NCBI GenBank assembly: GCA_020809705.1
Contig: CP085831.1
Location: forward strand, 4,836,001 to 4,900,000
Reading direction: 5' to 3'
Source: Calonectria ilicicola
Taxonomy: Eukaryota > Ascomycota > Sordariomycetes > Hypocreales > Nectriaceae
Length of the DNA: 64,000 nucleotides
Shown here: positions 11,545 to 22,131 of the stretch, one piece after another
Position numbering within the stretch: position 1 is the stretch's first letter
Layout: each line of letters opens with the position of its first letter
Translations under genes and position numbers: made by a program
Notes under the pieces: generated by a model
Databases searched by the model: none
The model's input: the letters and a program-made list of their open reading frames with translations, nothing else
What the model was told of the DNA's origin: nothing

Positions 11545-13824
11545 ATGAGATTGGACCCCTTTTTGTATATTAGGGTAGAAATAGTAAATAGGAATGCAAA
11601 ATCTCGATATGTGTGCGGTGAAGTAGATCTTTGCCTCTGAGATAGATGGCCGAATTTCTGGTTGATGGATTTTTGAGCGACCTTGAAACGAGGGCTGTGA
11701 AACGCGCAAATGTACTAAAACAAGATATTCTACGTTTTCATGAAAGATCTGCCTTGCCATCACTCTCTGCATGTAGTTCATCATGCATTACGATTCATTG
11801 GGGAAGTGTTTTGTGGTAACTAACTGTTTGGATGGCGCTTTCAAGGCAATCGAAATGACCATTATAGCATGTGCAAAATGGGAGTCAACTTGTTGAATTA
11901 TGTAGTCTATGTTACAGCACCGATCGTTCAATGTTATGACACTGCATTCGTGATACCCATCAACCTTTTGTGTACGTGCTGCGATGCGGACCTTGCACTA
12001 GGCTAGCGGCGGCTCGGCCCGAAAACGCCCGACATTGACATCTGTCAAAACCTTTAACGAGACAACACCTGTCAAGCAGACGTCATGTGTCGTGACAAGA
12101 CCATCAAAGGCGCGATGGAAATGTTGGTAAATTATCAGAAGCACAGAAAAAATGTATTAAAGCAATGAATTACAGGGAGCGTCTACTGTACACAGGGTGT
12201 AGTCAACACGTGGTGCATGTTGGACCATCGCACTGCGGCGTGTCTTGCCATCACTTTTCCGGTCCAGCGGTCTGACAGCAACGCATCTGTCTGTGGTCAC
12301 CACCGCCCTGGAATCGATTACACAGCTGTCGACACGTTGCCACCGCCGTGCCTTGACTTTCGCTGCGAGGTAACCCGCCACGGCCCCTGAGCTCAGCTGT
12401 CTGGCTGGGGTTCAGCCAAGGCCTGGACTCAGCCATCGGAAGCAATAAAGTTTCAGGCCATGCATGTATACGCACCGTTGTCTTGTCCAGCCATTGCAGG
12501 GATGTGTCTCTGTCTTTCATGGAGAGAGGGTGCCGTCACACCCCGCCAGGTTCACCCTCCCTCATCTCTGCCCAAGCATTCGGGGGTCGTCCTTTTGGTG
12601 ACCCATGGCCAGAGCACCAATGTGAATCTAGATTATCTGGGGTAGGGCGTAATGTGAGTGCCCAGAGCTTGAACACCGGCGTGGGCCCTGTTTGTCCTTT
12701 CTCACGGGACGGCACATTCTGTCTTTCAACAAACCGTGTGCGCCACCAATTCAGCTCCAAGTGACTTGACACACATGCCCCTCCGTACAGGCACCCGGGC
12801 TTCATTTTGGGCTCTCATCATTGCTGAAGCCGAGACGACAAGGCACTGCCGTCTCCCGCTATTTTCAGAGCTAATTCGCTCAGGGGCAAGCTACCAGAGT
12901 CCAGACCGTGATTGTGTTACACAGAGCCGAGCATTTTCCATTACAGGACGCCTGTGCTAATTTAGCTGATTACGTATCAAGTCGCACAGTCACACCTGGC
13001 TTAGCCACTCGACAAATCGCAAGCAGATGTCCATGTTGAGCTGTTGGAGGCTGAGGGCTAGTTCGGACGGGAACCTGCTTGTTTGCCACCGGTCCTGGTG
13101 ATAGCTCACGTCGGTCCCGAGCCCGTCTGAGACGGAATTCAATCCTTGCAATGACACTAAATGACCCTGTAATTTCCTGCTGCTAAAAAAGGGTGCAAAC
13201 ATCTGGCGCATCCCCAAACCTACGCAGGAGGCCGCTTCTCAAGCCTGCAAACACTTGCCTCAAGATTAGCCGCATTGCAAGGGTGTCGCCATCCCCGGTG
13301 GCCATGGGTATGTCAATGTATTTTTGGCTCTGTAACTGGGAGTGATGTTTGCCTAACCTTTTTCAACAAATGCGCAGATCACAACCCATTTGGCAGAAAC
13401 TATTGACGCCACTTGTAAAGCGTGGGTGGTGATGTGGCTTTCTGCTTTCGTTTTGTTCTCGTTTCCCTGTTCTACGTCTTCTGGATTTTTTTTTCTCGCA
13501 GGAATTCCTCAATGAAACTAGCCCGGTGGAGACATGGTGTTTAATTAGTACCTTTCTTTATTCGGACCAGCGCCCATCTCTTTGACCGTGTAAATGCTGG
13601 TGGGTCTCACAATCCTTTGTATTAGTTTCTTCATGACTTATGAACGCTTGAACAATCAAAGAAGTCAATCCTTAAACAGTGAAATAAATAATTGTATAAT
13701 ACATATAAAAAGACATGTAAAGATGTCAAGTGGTTATCTCCTCATGCTTCCTTGATCCTATCCTCACTGAACTTTTCTACGTAACTGTTGCAATATTCGA
13801 CTAAACCTTTGCTTCATCGCTATC
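11545..13824. other. Intergenic, relatively GC-rich, no gene seen
   Basis: A 2.3-kb stretch. The part at 12000-13300 is more GC-rich than flanking spaces and has overlapping short ORFs on both strands, none with a motif or splice support. A poly-T run lies near 13484-13494. Possibly old unrecognisable transposon or gene debris. Confidence 0.45.
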
Positions 13825-14577
13825 ATGGTCTCAATCGCGTTGATATCATTCAAGACTTTGATGGTTACACTCTTTACATGTATCCTACCAAGCCAGTCAT
13901 CCGCACTGATAGCCAACTCTGATCTTGGGGCTGAACAATGCAAGCGGAATCAAACAACGGTAATCCCTACCCAATTTTTGTCTAATATCCATGCAAACTC
14001 TCGCTCTAGCTTTGAGGAGTTCAAGATATGCTACGTTTATCATGACTTTCTTAAGCAACCTCAGAAGCCCGAAGTCCCCGGCGACCTTTACGAGTGGTTT
14101 GGGGTTAGTCAAGCCTTTTTGTATCAGATTGATATCGGCTCCCAGTCTGATATGGACATTTGCGATGAAATCAGCAGATTGATGTTTCTGAACCTCACCT
14201 ATGTGCTATATGGAACGGGGCGACTGAAGGGAGACTCTCGACTAAAGAAAGACTGTGAATCGAACGGCGACTGTGAATTGAAGAAAGATGTTGGACTGGA
14301 GAAAGGTGTTGAATTGAAGGAAGGCTCTAAACCGAAGAAAAGACCTCGAGAAACGCCTCTGTTTGTGCATGTTGCCGCGACACTGATGAACGAAAAGACA
14401 AGAGATATATACCATGCATACTTTCGGCCTGCCTTGAGAAATGCCATGGCATTGGAGAGGAAGGTTATTCTTCAGGATCTGTGCGAAGACTCGTGGAGGT
14501 TAACCTGGGAACCTAGGGAAAAGATGCAGCCACCGTCTCCACCATTAACTATAGAGGCCACAGCTTATTGGAGCTGA
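13825..14577 (+). CDS. Putative secreted protein with charged six-residue repeats
   Basis: Single ORF of 250 residues. The start has a signal-peptide-like stretch (MVSIALISFKTLMVTLFTC, cleavage probably near SSALIA). The middle, residues 133-174, is a run of seven six-residue repeats rich in Lys, Glu and Asp (RLKGDS, RLKKDC, ESNGDC, ELKKDV, GLEKGV, ELKEGS, KPKKRP) encoded by seven 18-bp DNA units. The flanks have no recognised domain; NQTT and NLT are possible glycosylation sites. The role is unknown; a secreted effector-like or surface protein is possible but unsupported beyond the leader. An intron-free, motif-poor ORF could also be a chance reading, which limits confidence. Confidence 0.55.
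   Translation: MVSIALISFKTLMVTLFTCILPSQSSALIANSDLGAEQCKRNQTTVIPTQFLSNIHANSRSSFEEFKICYVYHDFLKQPQKPEVPGDLYEWFGVSQAFLYQIDIGSQSDMDICDEISRLMFLNLTYVLYGTGRLKGDSRLKKDCESNGDCELKKDVGLEKGVELKEGSKPKKRPRETPLFVHVAATLMNEKTRDIYHAYFRPALRNAMALERKVILQDLCEDSWRLTWEPREKMQPPSPPLTIEATAYWS
14221..14346 (+). repeat. Seven tandem 18-bp units inside an ORF
   Basis: Units begin at 14221, 14239, 14257, 14275, 14293, 14311 and 14329. Each is 18 bp, diverged from the next, and in frame with the 13825-14577 ORF. The common core is (C/G)AAxTGAAGAAAG. Divergence is mostly substitution with no indels, so the reading frame is conserved. Confidence 0.85.
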
Positions 14578-15535
14578 TGCCCCGTCAATTGAAGAGTCTG
14601 TATAGGGCATCTATATAGTTGTTGTTGTTAGCTAGCTAGTCCGGCGGTTGGAGCCGCTTTGATGAGTTGATCCCTGTTGATCCTATTGATCACAACGAGG
14701 TCCGGATGGTGTTGAGGCTGGTGGCGGCAGGCCTAGCGAAGAAAAGATCGTCTAATCACCACCATTACGGTTATTCGTATGTGAAAGCAGGCTGTGTGCA
14801 GCTTGCAGCCGGTTCTGTTAATCTGACCGTTACGGTGTTGGTCGAGCTAGGCTATTGAAGCTATCTACGGTGTGACAGTTTCGGTTGGTAAAAGTTGCGA
14901 AGAGGGGACTATGATTAGACTTGAGGTCATTGAAGAAAGTTAGTTTACCGGCATCTATTGTGGTCATATTAATCAACAACTAGTAATATTTTTGATGTGT
15001 CATCTAATATCGAGACCCCGTGAGCTACTTAACGGTTCCCCTCTTCCAGTTTTAGTCCTGGCTTCGTCCTTCCAGCCCGGGACGAACTACTGCAGAACAG
15101 GCTTGCAAAGTGAGGTCTAACCATTTCAGTTTAGCTTTTATCATGGACCATCAAATATTAACTCTAGTTTTGTTTTTGATTCTTTTTTTGTTTTAGAGTA
15201 TTGTTCATGGTGGTTCGGAACTTGGCTTTGTCTCCCATCGTCTCTCATTAGGCGAGCGTAGAGTTTAGTATGGCTTGGACATCAATCAACACAGGTTATC
15301 AATTATTCCTTCACGGAAGTGGATAGGTCTCGTGGAGAAGCATTGAATCTAATTCTTGGTGTAAAGAAAAATCTGGTTGCCGAGAAGAAAACAAAGAATA
15401 TTGATTTGCTGACATTAACCAGCAATAGATTCCTAATGGGCCGCTCGACCCCATCCAAATATCAATTTAGTCCGATGGATGTCGTCGAATTGGTCTTGTA
15501 CGCTTTCTTCCCGAACGCTCTAGCGGTTCATGCCA
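14578..15535. other. Intergenic; holds one copy of a dispersed repeat
   Basis: Contains repeat copy A at about 14621-14878. An 88-codon plus-strand ORF at 15319-15585 has no motif and overlaps the 3' end of the next minus-strand gene; not called. Confidence 0.5.
14621..14878 (+). repeat. Dispersed repeat, copy A
   Basis: Same orientation as copy B at 20816-21069. Shared landmarks in order are a TAGCTAG start, GTCCG-ATGG-GTTGA, TAATCACC/CTCATCACC, TTATT-GTATGTG, CTTGCAGC, GTTAATC, TTGGTC, GCTAT, and TACGGTGTG-GACAG at the end. The last 118 nt align with almost no gaps. No clear terminal inverted repeats or target duplications are visible; no transposase ORF. It may be a miniature element or the remains of a larger one. 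Confidence 0.75.
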
Positions 15536-17215
15536 CTACTTTACCTGGTATCCCATCACTATCATCAATTTATAATACTCCTTAGAATACAAAAGCCTAC
15601 CAACGATTCCGAGGTCTTCCAGCCATTGATCTCGTTTTCGATAATGCGAGAGCTTAATAATCCTATTGTATTCATCTAAGAAATCTCCGTCCGTCTTCCT
15701 GCCCTCTTCATCGAGGAGTGTCTGCGTGACATTTGAAACCCACAAGCTTGCGCGCACGATGTGATCATGTAGGATTTCTAGATCACGGATTAGCATACTG
15801 TGCTGTGTAGTGATTGTAAAATGCAATCTTCGTTTGGGCGAACAGGAGGCCTCGCCGCGGTGCGGAAGAGCGGGTTCGCCCCCCGCCAGCAATTATTTCT
15901 CGCAAAGTTCAATTGGCCTTGAGCCTCGCGCATGAGATTTTCTGCCTTCAAAAGCCTCTCCCGACTCCAGTACATTGTCCGTTTCCATGTTTGGACATGG
16001 CGATACATCGTATTCAACCGCTCATGGAGAAATTGCGCTACGGGAGCTTTGCTGTGGAATTTCAGTAAGTATCGAACCATGCCCAGAACCCATGGGAAGT
16101 GCGACTCACGGGTCCTTTTCGTTGGACGCTAAATCCAGAAGCCTCTCAAAAATAACATTTACAGCTTGTTCCATGTCGAGTAGGCTGGAGAGTTCTGTAT
16201 CTAATTCTTCGATGTGAAAGCCAAATGAGGAACAACCGGAGTCTGTGAAAAGGCCTAAAAGCTCATTCGCCACCTTGATGATGATTTCTCTGCCCTCGTC
16301 TTTCGCATCACCGACCTCTTCAAAGACCCTTGCACCGAAAACTGTTGTGTAGAACCAATCTAACCAAGGTTGCCAGAGGTGTCTGGCGTTGCAAGTCTGA
16401 TGCATTTGCATGGTACGTTGGCCGGTATCGTTCTTGGAAACAATAAGATGATGCAGAAAAGTTTCCCGAATAAGTCGTATCCACCTCGACCAAAAATAAT
16501 CGAGTGAAGTCAAGACATTGTTTGGGGTCAAAAATCCAATTTTGGATGTGCAATCAACAATTAGGTTTCCCGTATGCGGGTCACCGCCGACGAATGATTG
16601 AGCCTCACATAATATCCACATAAAGTCTTTAAAGGTATCAGGCAAACTCATTTGTGATGGCTGCAGTGGTTGGATAGGCTCTTGGGATCGTTGTGGTAAC
16701 TGAGGTGGGATAAGCTCATAGAGTGGCAGTCCGAGAGGGACAAGACCCGTGGTTCCAGTCATTACGGCTTCGTGGATCAAAGGCATGAACTGGAGACTGT
16801 CAACTTTCCGGGGAAAGACGAACGTCTTGATGTGTAGGCCGGGTATACACAGGATGTAGGCTAGGGACACAATCGAGGCACAGACGGCAACAAACCGCAT
16901 CCAACCGTTTGCGCTGAAACCATTATCCAGTTCGTGGCGATCGTTGGTACCTTGAACAGCAGCATGGGCATTTCGCAAGGGGTCGTTGGTGTCATCTCGG
17001 GGGGGATCGTGCTGTTGATCGAGATCGACGGCATGGTTGGGTTGGGTGGGATGAGCAGGAGCAGGCACATCGGGTCGAGGAGGCATTTGGCTGCCTACGA
17101 GGGGTGGCACTTCTGGAAGCGCAGCGGGCAATTCGAGAGAGGATTGCGGCAAAGGAGCCATCAAGGAACGAGCCATGGCCATGCGACGTGCTTGCGATCT
17201 GGTATATGGCGGCAT
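15536..17215 (-). CDS. Single-span membrane protein, unknown function
   Basis: Three exons: 16110-17215, 15844-16051 and 15536-15802, phases consistent, about 526 residues. The first 100 residues are Pro-rich and disordered (MPPYTRSQARRMAMARS...). One hydrophobic segment, FVAVCASIVSLAYILCIPGL, follows SANGWM at about residue 105. The rest is predicted helical, with a coiled-coil-like stretch in exon 2 (MYWSRERLLKAENLMREA). The first intron (58 nt) has a clean CTTACTGA branch site. The second is only 41 nt with a weak GTTCGC donor; without it the frame ends early, so a real frameshift there is an alternative. No family recognised. Confidence 0.65.
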
Positions 17216-17755
17216 GACTGGCAACGCAATCAATCGGTCTCTGGGCCGTCCCAGGGCAAAGGCTGCATTTAAGGCCGAAGAGGGGAAACAAATGGACGGG
17301 AAATCAGAAATTAGCGAGCCGGCGGGCTTTTATTTATTTATTAACCCCAGTTCTTTGTCCACCGGCCGTCTGAGTGGCTTGCTGCTCAAAGCCGTGGCCG
17401 CCAAGGTCGACATTCAGCCATACGACAATCACCACGCTTTTGCTTTTTAATCAGAAATACATGAAATATGAATTAAATGCGACTTGAAACCCGTTTATTA
17501 ATTTTACAAAAGCGTTTGGCTGTGGTGATTATGATGAACGAGGCTGCGGGAGAGTGTAGTCGCCGTCAGTGGCGTCTTCGTGGCGGTGCTAATGTGGCTG
17601 GCTGTTCTTCTGCTCAAATGTCAATTGAACAACAGGATAACAAAGGCAAAGACAAAGAGAGTCAGTTTGATCAATATACTTGTAGGAAAATACTTCTCAC
17701 ACAATTGCAGCAATATTTACACTTGTTCGAACCAGCAACCCTTCTCAAAGGCATA
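17216..17755. other. Intergenic, no gene seen
   Basis: About 540 bp between the 5' end of the membrane-protein gene and the 3' end of the P450. Short plus-strand ORFs here lack motifs. Nothing noted. Confidence 0.5.
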
Positions 17756-19441
17756 TCATCCAAGGGTTACTTCACATCGTTTCCCCACAGGCCCTGCCAA
17801 GAAGAAGTTGTACATTTCCATCATCGAGTCCTCCATATTGTCTGTTAGCTTCAACCCGGCGCATTTCTTCAAGAGCAAGGCTGTTCCGAGCCGGAGCTCC
17901 ATTTTGGCCAGGTGTATACCAATACACACTCGAGTCCCAGCACTAAATGGACAGAAACAAGCCTTCTGCTGAGGAGTCACAGAGTCTGGGTCAAGCCACC
18001 GAGTTTCGTCAAACCTGTCATCTGTCAGCCTTTTATCCCCTTCCTTGCATTAGATAGTCAAAAGAATTGGTGTCCAATTACCGAAGAGGGTCCGGATAAA
18101 TGTCTGGGTTCCTATGCATGCTATATGCCTGCGTTTCCACCTCGAATCCTGGTGGAATAAAGAATTGGCCAATTGTCAGGCCACCATGTGGGACAACTCA
18201 GGATAAATTGCCAGGCACTGCACCATACAGGCGTAAAGATTCTTGAATTACGGCGCTCATAAGGGGGAGCCCTTCTAGCACCGAGTCGTCAAACTCGTCA
18301 CCGAGCATCTTCAACTCTTCTTGCAACTTGGCATGGAGGTCCGGGCGTTTTAGAATCGACCAAGCAATATACGTAAGAGTGTTTGCCGTAGTATCCGTTC
18401 CGGCTATAATAAAGTCGCTGGCTTCGATCCGTACATCCTCGTCCGAGAGGCTATACTGAGACTTTTCCTGATTATCTTCGACATTCATGTTGCTGAAAAG
18501 AGTCTTCTCATCATTGTGTCTGCGAAGTTTGGCGACAGCCTGATGACCATAGGTATTTAGCATGCGACCCGAGTTGAAATATGTGTTGAGTGATTTGAGA
18601 GGAATCAATCGGCCGATGTGATAAATCAGCGGGAATTCATACTGAAGTGTCTGGCACGAGGCGGTTGCTTCCAGTACTTCAATATAGTGGTTTTTCTGCC
18701 CATGAATATGTTAGATCAAAACTCGTTGTTATTTCCGCGCCAGCCTCAAATCGCACCTTGCCCGCTTCAAGCACCCCAAACGATTCTCCGAAGGAAAGCT
18801 GTCCAATGACATCTGATGCCATGAGCATCCACCATTTTAGTATATCTGAAAATCCGGCTGATGCTTCGTCGTGTATCCGTGATACTGCCTTTTCGACCTT
18901 TTCTCTGATCATGGCCTCGCAGTTCTGGCGCAGAGATACGAGAGAAAAGGGTCGCGCGAAGAGTTTTCGGCGTGCAGAGTGCGCTTTGGTATCTGTCATG
19001 GCGAACATGCCAATTCCGATTCCATTGGCGGGATCAGTTCCTCCCATAAAGTCTTCATACCACTTCGTTTTGACAAAGCCTGATCCGATGCGGTGAATGG
19101 CTGCAAAGCCATCGGGGTCCGCTACAGCCACCTGCCATGGAGAGATACGCACAACAGAGCCGTAAGAGCGATGAAGGCTCTCCACATAATGCATCCGTTG
19201 ACCGGCCATGGTCTTCCACTTGAGAACATAGTGAGTGTATAATGCGTACCATGGCCCAGGAATTTGTCGCAATGGGCTTGTGATAGCCGTGTATATTGCC
19301 TACCAAAAGATGGTCAGACCCTCACTATTTATATTGCAATCGATTCCGAGGTGGAAAATTTCACGAGCCTACCTGAAGAACGTAAACGAGGAAAGCAGCA
19401 GCTACAGCGCCGCACAAAACAATCGGTTGAAAGAAAAACAT
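17756..19441 (-). pseudogene. Cytochrome P450 monooxygenase with one in-frame stop
   Basis: Four exons: 19373-19441, 18757-19299, 18082-18695 and 17756-18014, with phases consistent throughout. Ignoring one stop, the gene encodes about 494 residues, the normal P450 length. An N-terminal membrane anchor (MFFFQPIVLCGAVAAAFLVY) leads to LRQIPGPWYALYTHY. The I-helix AGTDTTANT, the ExxR motif ESLR and the haem loop FSAGTRVCIG with its Cys ligand are all intact. The stop is a TGA at 18198-18200, between NLS and VVPHGG, where this family normally has Arg (CGA or AGA). No GT-AG intron can remove it. Translation would end before the haem cysteine, so the product should be inactive. Downstream sequence is still well kept, so the mutation is recent, or it is a sequencing error. 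Substrate is unknown. Confidence 0.85.
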
Positions 19442-20815
19442 GATGCTGAATGATGGATGAGACAATCGAACAAGTTGGGTTGTCTGCCAAGCAGGTAATT
19501 TATGAACACAACGAAGGTCGTTATGTTTTACATTTTCAAACCCCCTAAAGCGTGTTCAAGCCGGAGTCCGAGACAGTCTCGCAAATTCAATCGCACATTT
19601 TCGGAGTTTTAACGTCCGATAGCCTCCACTTAGGTAATGCAAAAACGGCCCGTGTAGAAAAGCGTCGATCTAGCTTGGGCTCAAAGCGTGAAATCCAAGC
19701 AGCGCGAGGATTTTCTTTTCACCCGGTAGTCCTAGGCGTACCGGGTGAATCAATTCCTATATCTGGGTGCGAATGCGATTATTTACGCATCTTCCTTGCG
19801 AACTTTCCTGCGACTTGCCAAGCCGCTAGGGGCCGGGCCGCATACCGAAAAGTGAGGCCCTCGTCGGCAGTCAACTCGCGTCTCGGCTTTGGCTCTTTAG
19901 GCCGAGTAAACTAACCGGATTCAGTTAAGGGGATGCAGGATCAAGCCTGTTCCTGGTGCGAGCAGGGCATTCCAGTGCATCACAAACTGGGTGCATTTTT
20001 GGTCACACCGTTTTTAACGACGTTGTAACAAAAGAAGGTTTCCGCGGGATTGACAGGTATCGTAGCGGTGTGTGATTGCACACGTAAACCATCTTTTTTT
20101 TAAAACATATTTGGTGACCCATCAATAGAAACAGACAACATTAGAAATATTTGAACCTGATTTGTTGCCTACTCGTCATTTTTATATTTCCAAATCTGCG
20201 AATACAGTTCTTTGCCGCATCGAGTTGTTGTTATTAATGCAGATGCAATGCAAGGCCGCAGCACCCTGTTTTTTTGCAGCATTAATAGCTATAAGAAAAA
20301 ATGGCATACAAATTCCATCTAATTGTACAGCATACGTCCCGTCAGACATGATGACGCAGAGGTCAGGTTCACGAAGTGCTTTCTAGAGTATATTTTGTGA
20401 AAATTATCTCGAACTTGAAGAATCTTGCGGCGTGGACAAAAGAATGGCTCTTGGAATAGGCATGTTTTCCTTCAACAGCTATCATCAACGATAAATTGAT
20501 GTCTCAAAAAAAGCACGATGACAATTTTACCCGTGTTGAACTCTAACATACAAGCACGAACACTTGATTAGGGAAAGCGTTCTTGGCCGTCATCCGCTCC
20601 CAGTTACCGCCACCACCTTATTTCCGCCTCTTGAAATTCTAGCACATAACATTCATATCCCCCCACCTTCATTAAAACAAAATCCCTTTAGGCGAAATTT
20701 TATCAAGAATATATAGTTATTTTTCATGTAACTATAGATGGATGCATGTTCTATTACTATGGTATGACGAGATGAAACGAGCGACTTGTGACAAACGGAC
20801 CACCACTCTGGCGGC

Positions 20816-21069
20816 TATTGTTACTAGCTAGCCGCCTCGCCGTCGAGCGGTCCGAAGCTCCGTTGCGGTCCGTGACCCCCAGTCCCGTAGCGGTCCGATG
20901 GCGTTGATGCCGCCGCGACAGACCCAGTAGCGGTTAGATGGTCTCATCACCTAAGGTATCCTTATTTGTATGTGCATTTGGCCTGCAAATAACTTGCAGC
21001 TGCCCTGGTTAATCAGTCTTACCTTGTTGGTCAGGCTGCGCTATCGAGGCTAAATACGGTGTGTGACAG
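20816..21069 (+). repeat. Dispersed repeat, copy B
   Basis: Diverged partner of the repeat at 14621-14878, in the same orientation. Its first half has several GCGGTCCG words (about 20846, 20864, 20889), which copy A has largely lost. The second half aligns to copy A over 118 nt. It ends TACGGTGTGTGACAG. A short inverted match between GCCTCG near the start and CGAGGC near the end hints at a terminal hairpin. Confidence 0.75.
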
Positions 21070-21603
21070 CACTTTTGCGGGCTAACGCAACTTTACCTCA
21101 GCTACGCATCAACCCCCTCGACGCCCCGCCATCTCTCTAGCTGAGAAGCTGCTTGTGGCTTCTTCTGCTCCCACTTCTGGGACTTGAACCTGATTTCGTC
21201 AACCCTCCAACGCAGAAAAGAAAATCCCACCAACGCCATTGCAACCCCCACCGAAGTCAACATCAGATCCCTTTTTGGGATCACTGCGGGCTGCTTTCTC
21301 AGTGTATATTAGGGCTTAGTCGGCTTGATCACACTTATTTTAAGTTTGAAAGGCATATGCTAACATCCCAAATATGAGGCGACGTTTGCACGTTGTTACT
21401 AGAAAACGAGCGGGGTAAATTTGGTCAGCCAGATAAGATGCAGATAAATTCTTACCCGCTTAACTGGAAGCTAGGATTGAGGATAGATCGGCAATTCTAG
21501 AATAGTTCATATTAGGATTTTAGATCAGATGTGATTAGGTACTATCGTCTTTAAAGTTTACCACTAGCTTTCCTCACATGCTGCACTAGCGTCGTACAAG
21601 ATA

Positions 21604-21667
21604 ACGGAATCGCGATCGGATTTGGGATATGGAATCGGGATCGGAAATCTTATGATCGGAATCGGTT
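21604..21667. repeat. Cluster of GGAATCG / GATCGGA words
   Basis: Overlapping degenerate copies of GATCGGAATC within about 65 bp: GGAATCGCGATCGGA, GGAATCGGGATCGGA and GATCGGAATCGG. Low-complexity or a clustered protein-binding site; no function can be assigned. Confidence 0.6.
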
Positions 21668-21832
21668 TGTAGTGCGGGGATTAGCCAATTTACTAAATCA
21701 ATATATGCATCCCATGCTGATCTGCTATGATATCCACTGACTCGTGTGGACCTGAATCAGATGACTCCTCCAGAATTATACTAAATCTAAACAGATTAGA
21801 CTTCGCGAGCTAAACTAGTGAACAGACTGATA

Positions 21833-21860
21833 GCAGAGGGGAATTCGATTCCGTCTCTGC
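21833..21860. repeat. Inverted repeat / hairpin
   Basis: GCAGAG at 21833-21838 pairs with CTCTGC at 21855-21860, and the inner GGAAT pairs with ATTCC around a TCG loop. The T-arm-like appearance prompted a tRNA check, but no matching acceptor strand exists upstream. Confidence 0.65.
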
Positions 21861-22000
21861 ACAAACACCATCGTACTTGGCGATCTTAAGCGCTTGTTCC
21901 TTAGCTGGCAGATGAACACGAAGGTCAATCCCTATCATCGGAGCTGAATGGTCGCAGATGTGCGGTGGGCAACGCGTGAAAGACAAGGAGCCTCATGGGT

Positions 22001-22008
22001 TATAAAAA
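22001..22008 (+). promoter_or_regulatory. TATA box of the haem-dehydratase gene
   Basis: TATAAAAA lies 131 bp upstream of the ATG at 22132, a usual distance for fungal promoters with a 5' leader of about 100 nt. Confidence 0.5.
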
Positions 22009-22131
22009 CCCCTAGTATGTCCGGCTAAGCAGAATATTTTGAGCTGGTCCATATCCATCACTATATATTTATATTTCCGCCATCACAACTAGCAACCTCG
22101 GCAGTCGTTGAAATTCTAAATTCGTTCTATT

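Larger units (their letters stand above)
19442..22131. other. Long intergenic region with repeat copy B and palindromes
   Basis: A 2.7-kb space. It holds repeat copy B (20816-21069), a GATCGGAATC-type cluster (21604-21667), a 28-nt hairpin (21833-21860) and the promoter of the haem-dehydratase gene. A 120-codon ORF at 19552-19914 has no motif and is not called. Confidence 0.6.

Noticed and set aside
18198..18200. Programmed stop readthrough in the P450
   Set aside because: The context is TGA followed by GTT, not the TGA-CTA context known for fungal readthrough, so a nonsense mutation is the simpler reading.
19552..19914. 120-codon plus-strand ORF upstream of the P450
   Set aside because: No motif, and sequence composition is typical of intergenic DNA.
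21833..21860. Possible tRNA T-arm
   Set aside because: The stem-loop resembles a T-arm and 3' acceptor strand, but no matching 5' acceptor strand or anticodon arm exists in the 90 bp upstream.
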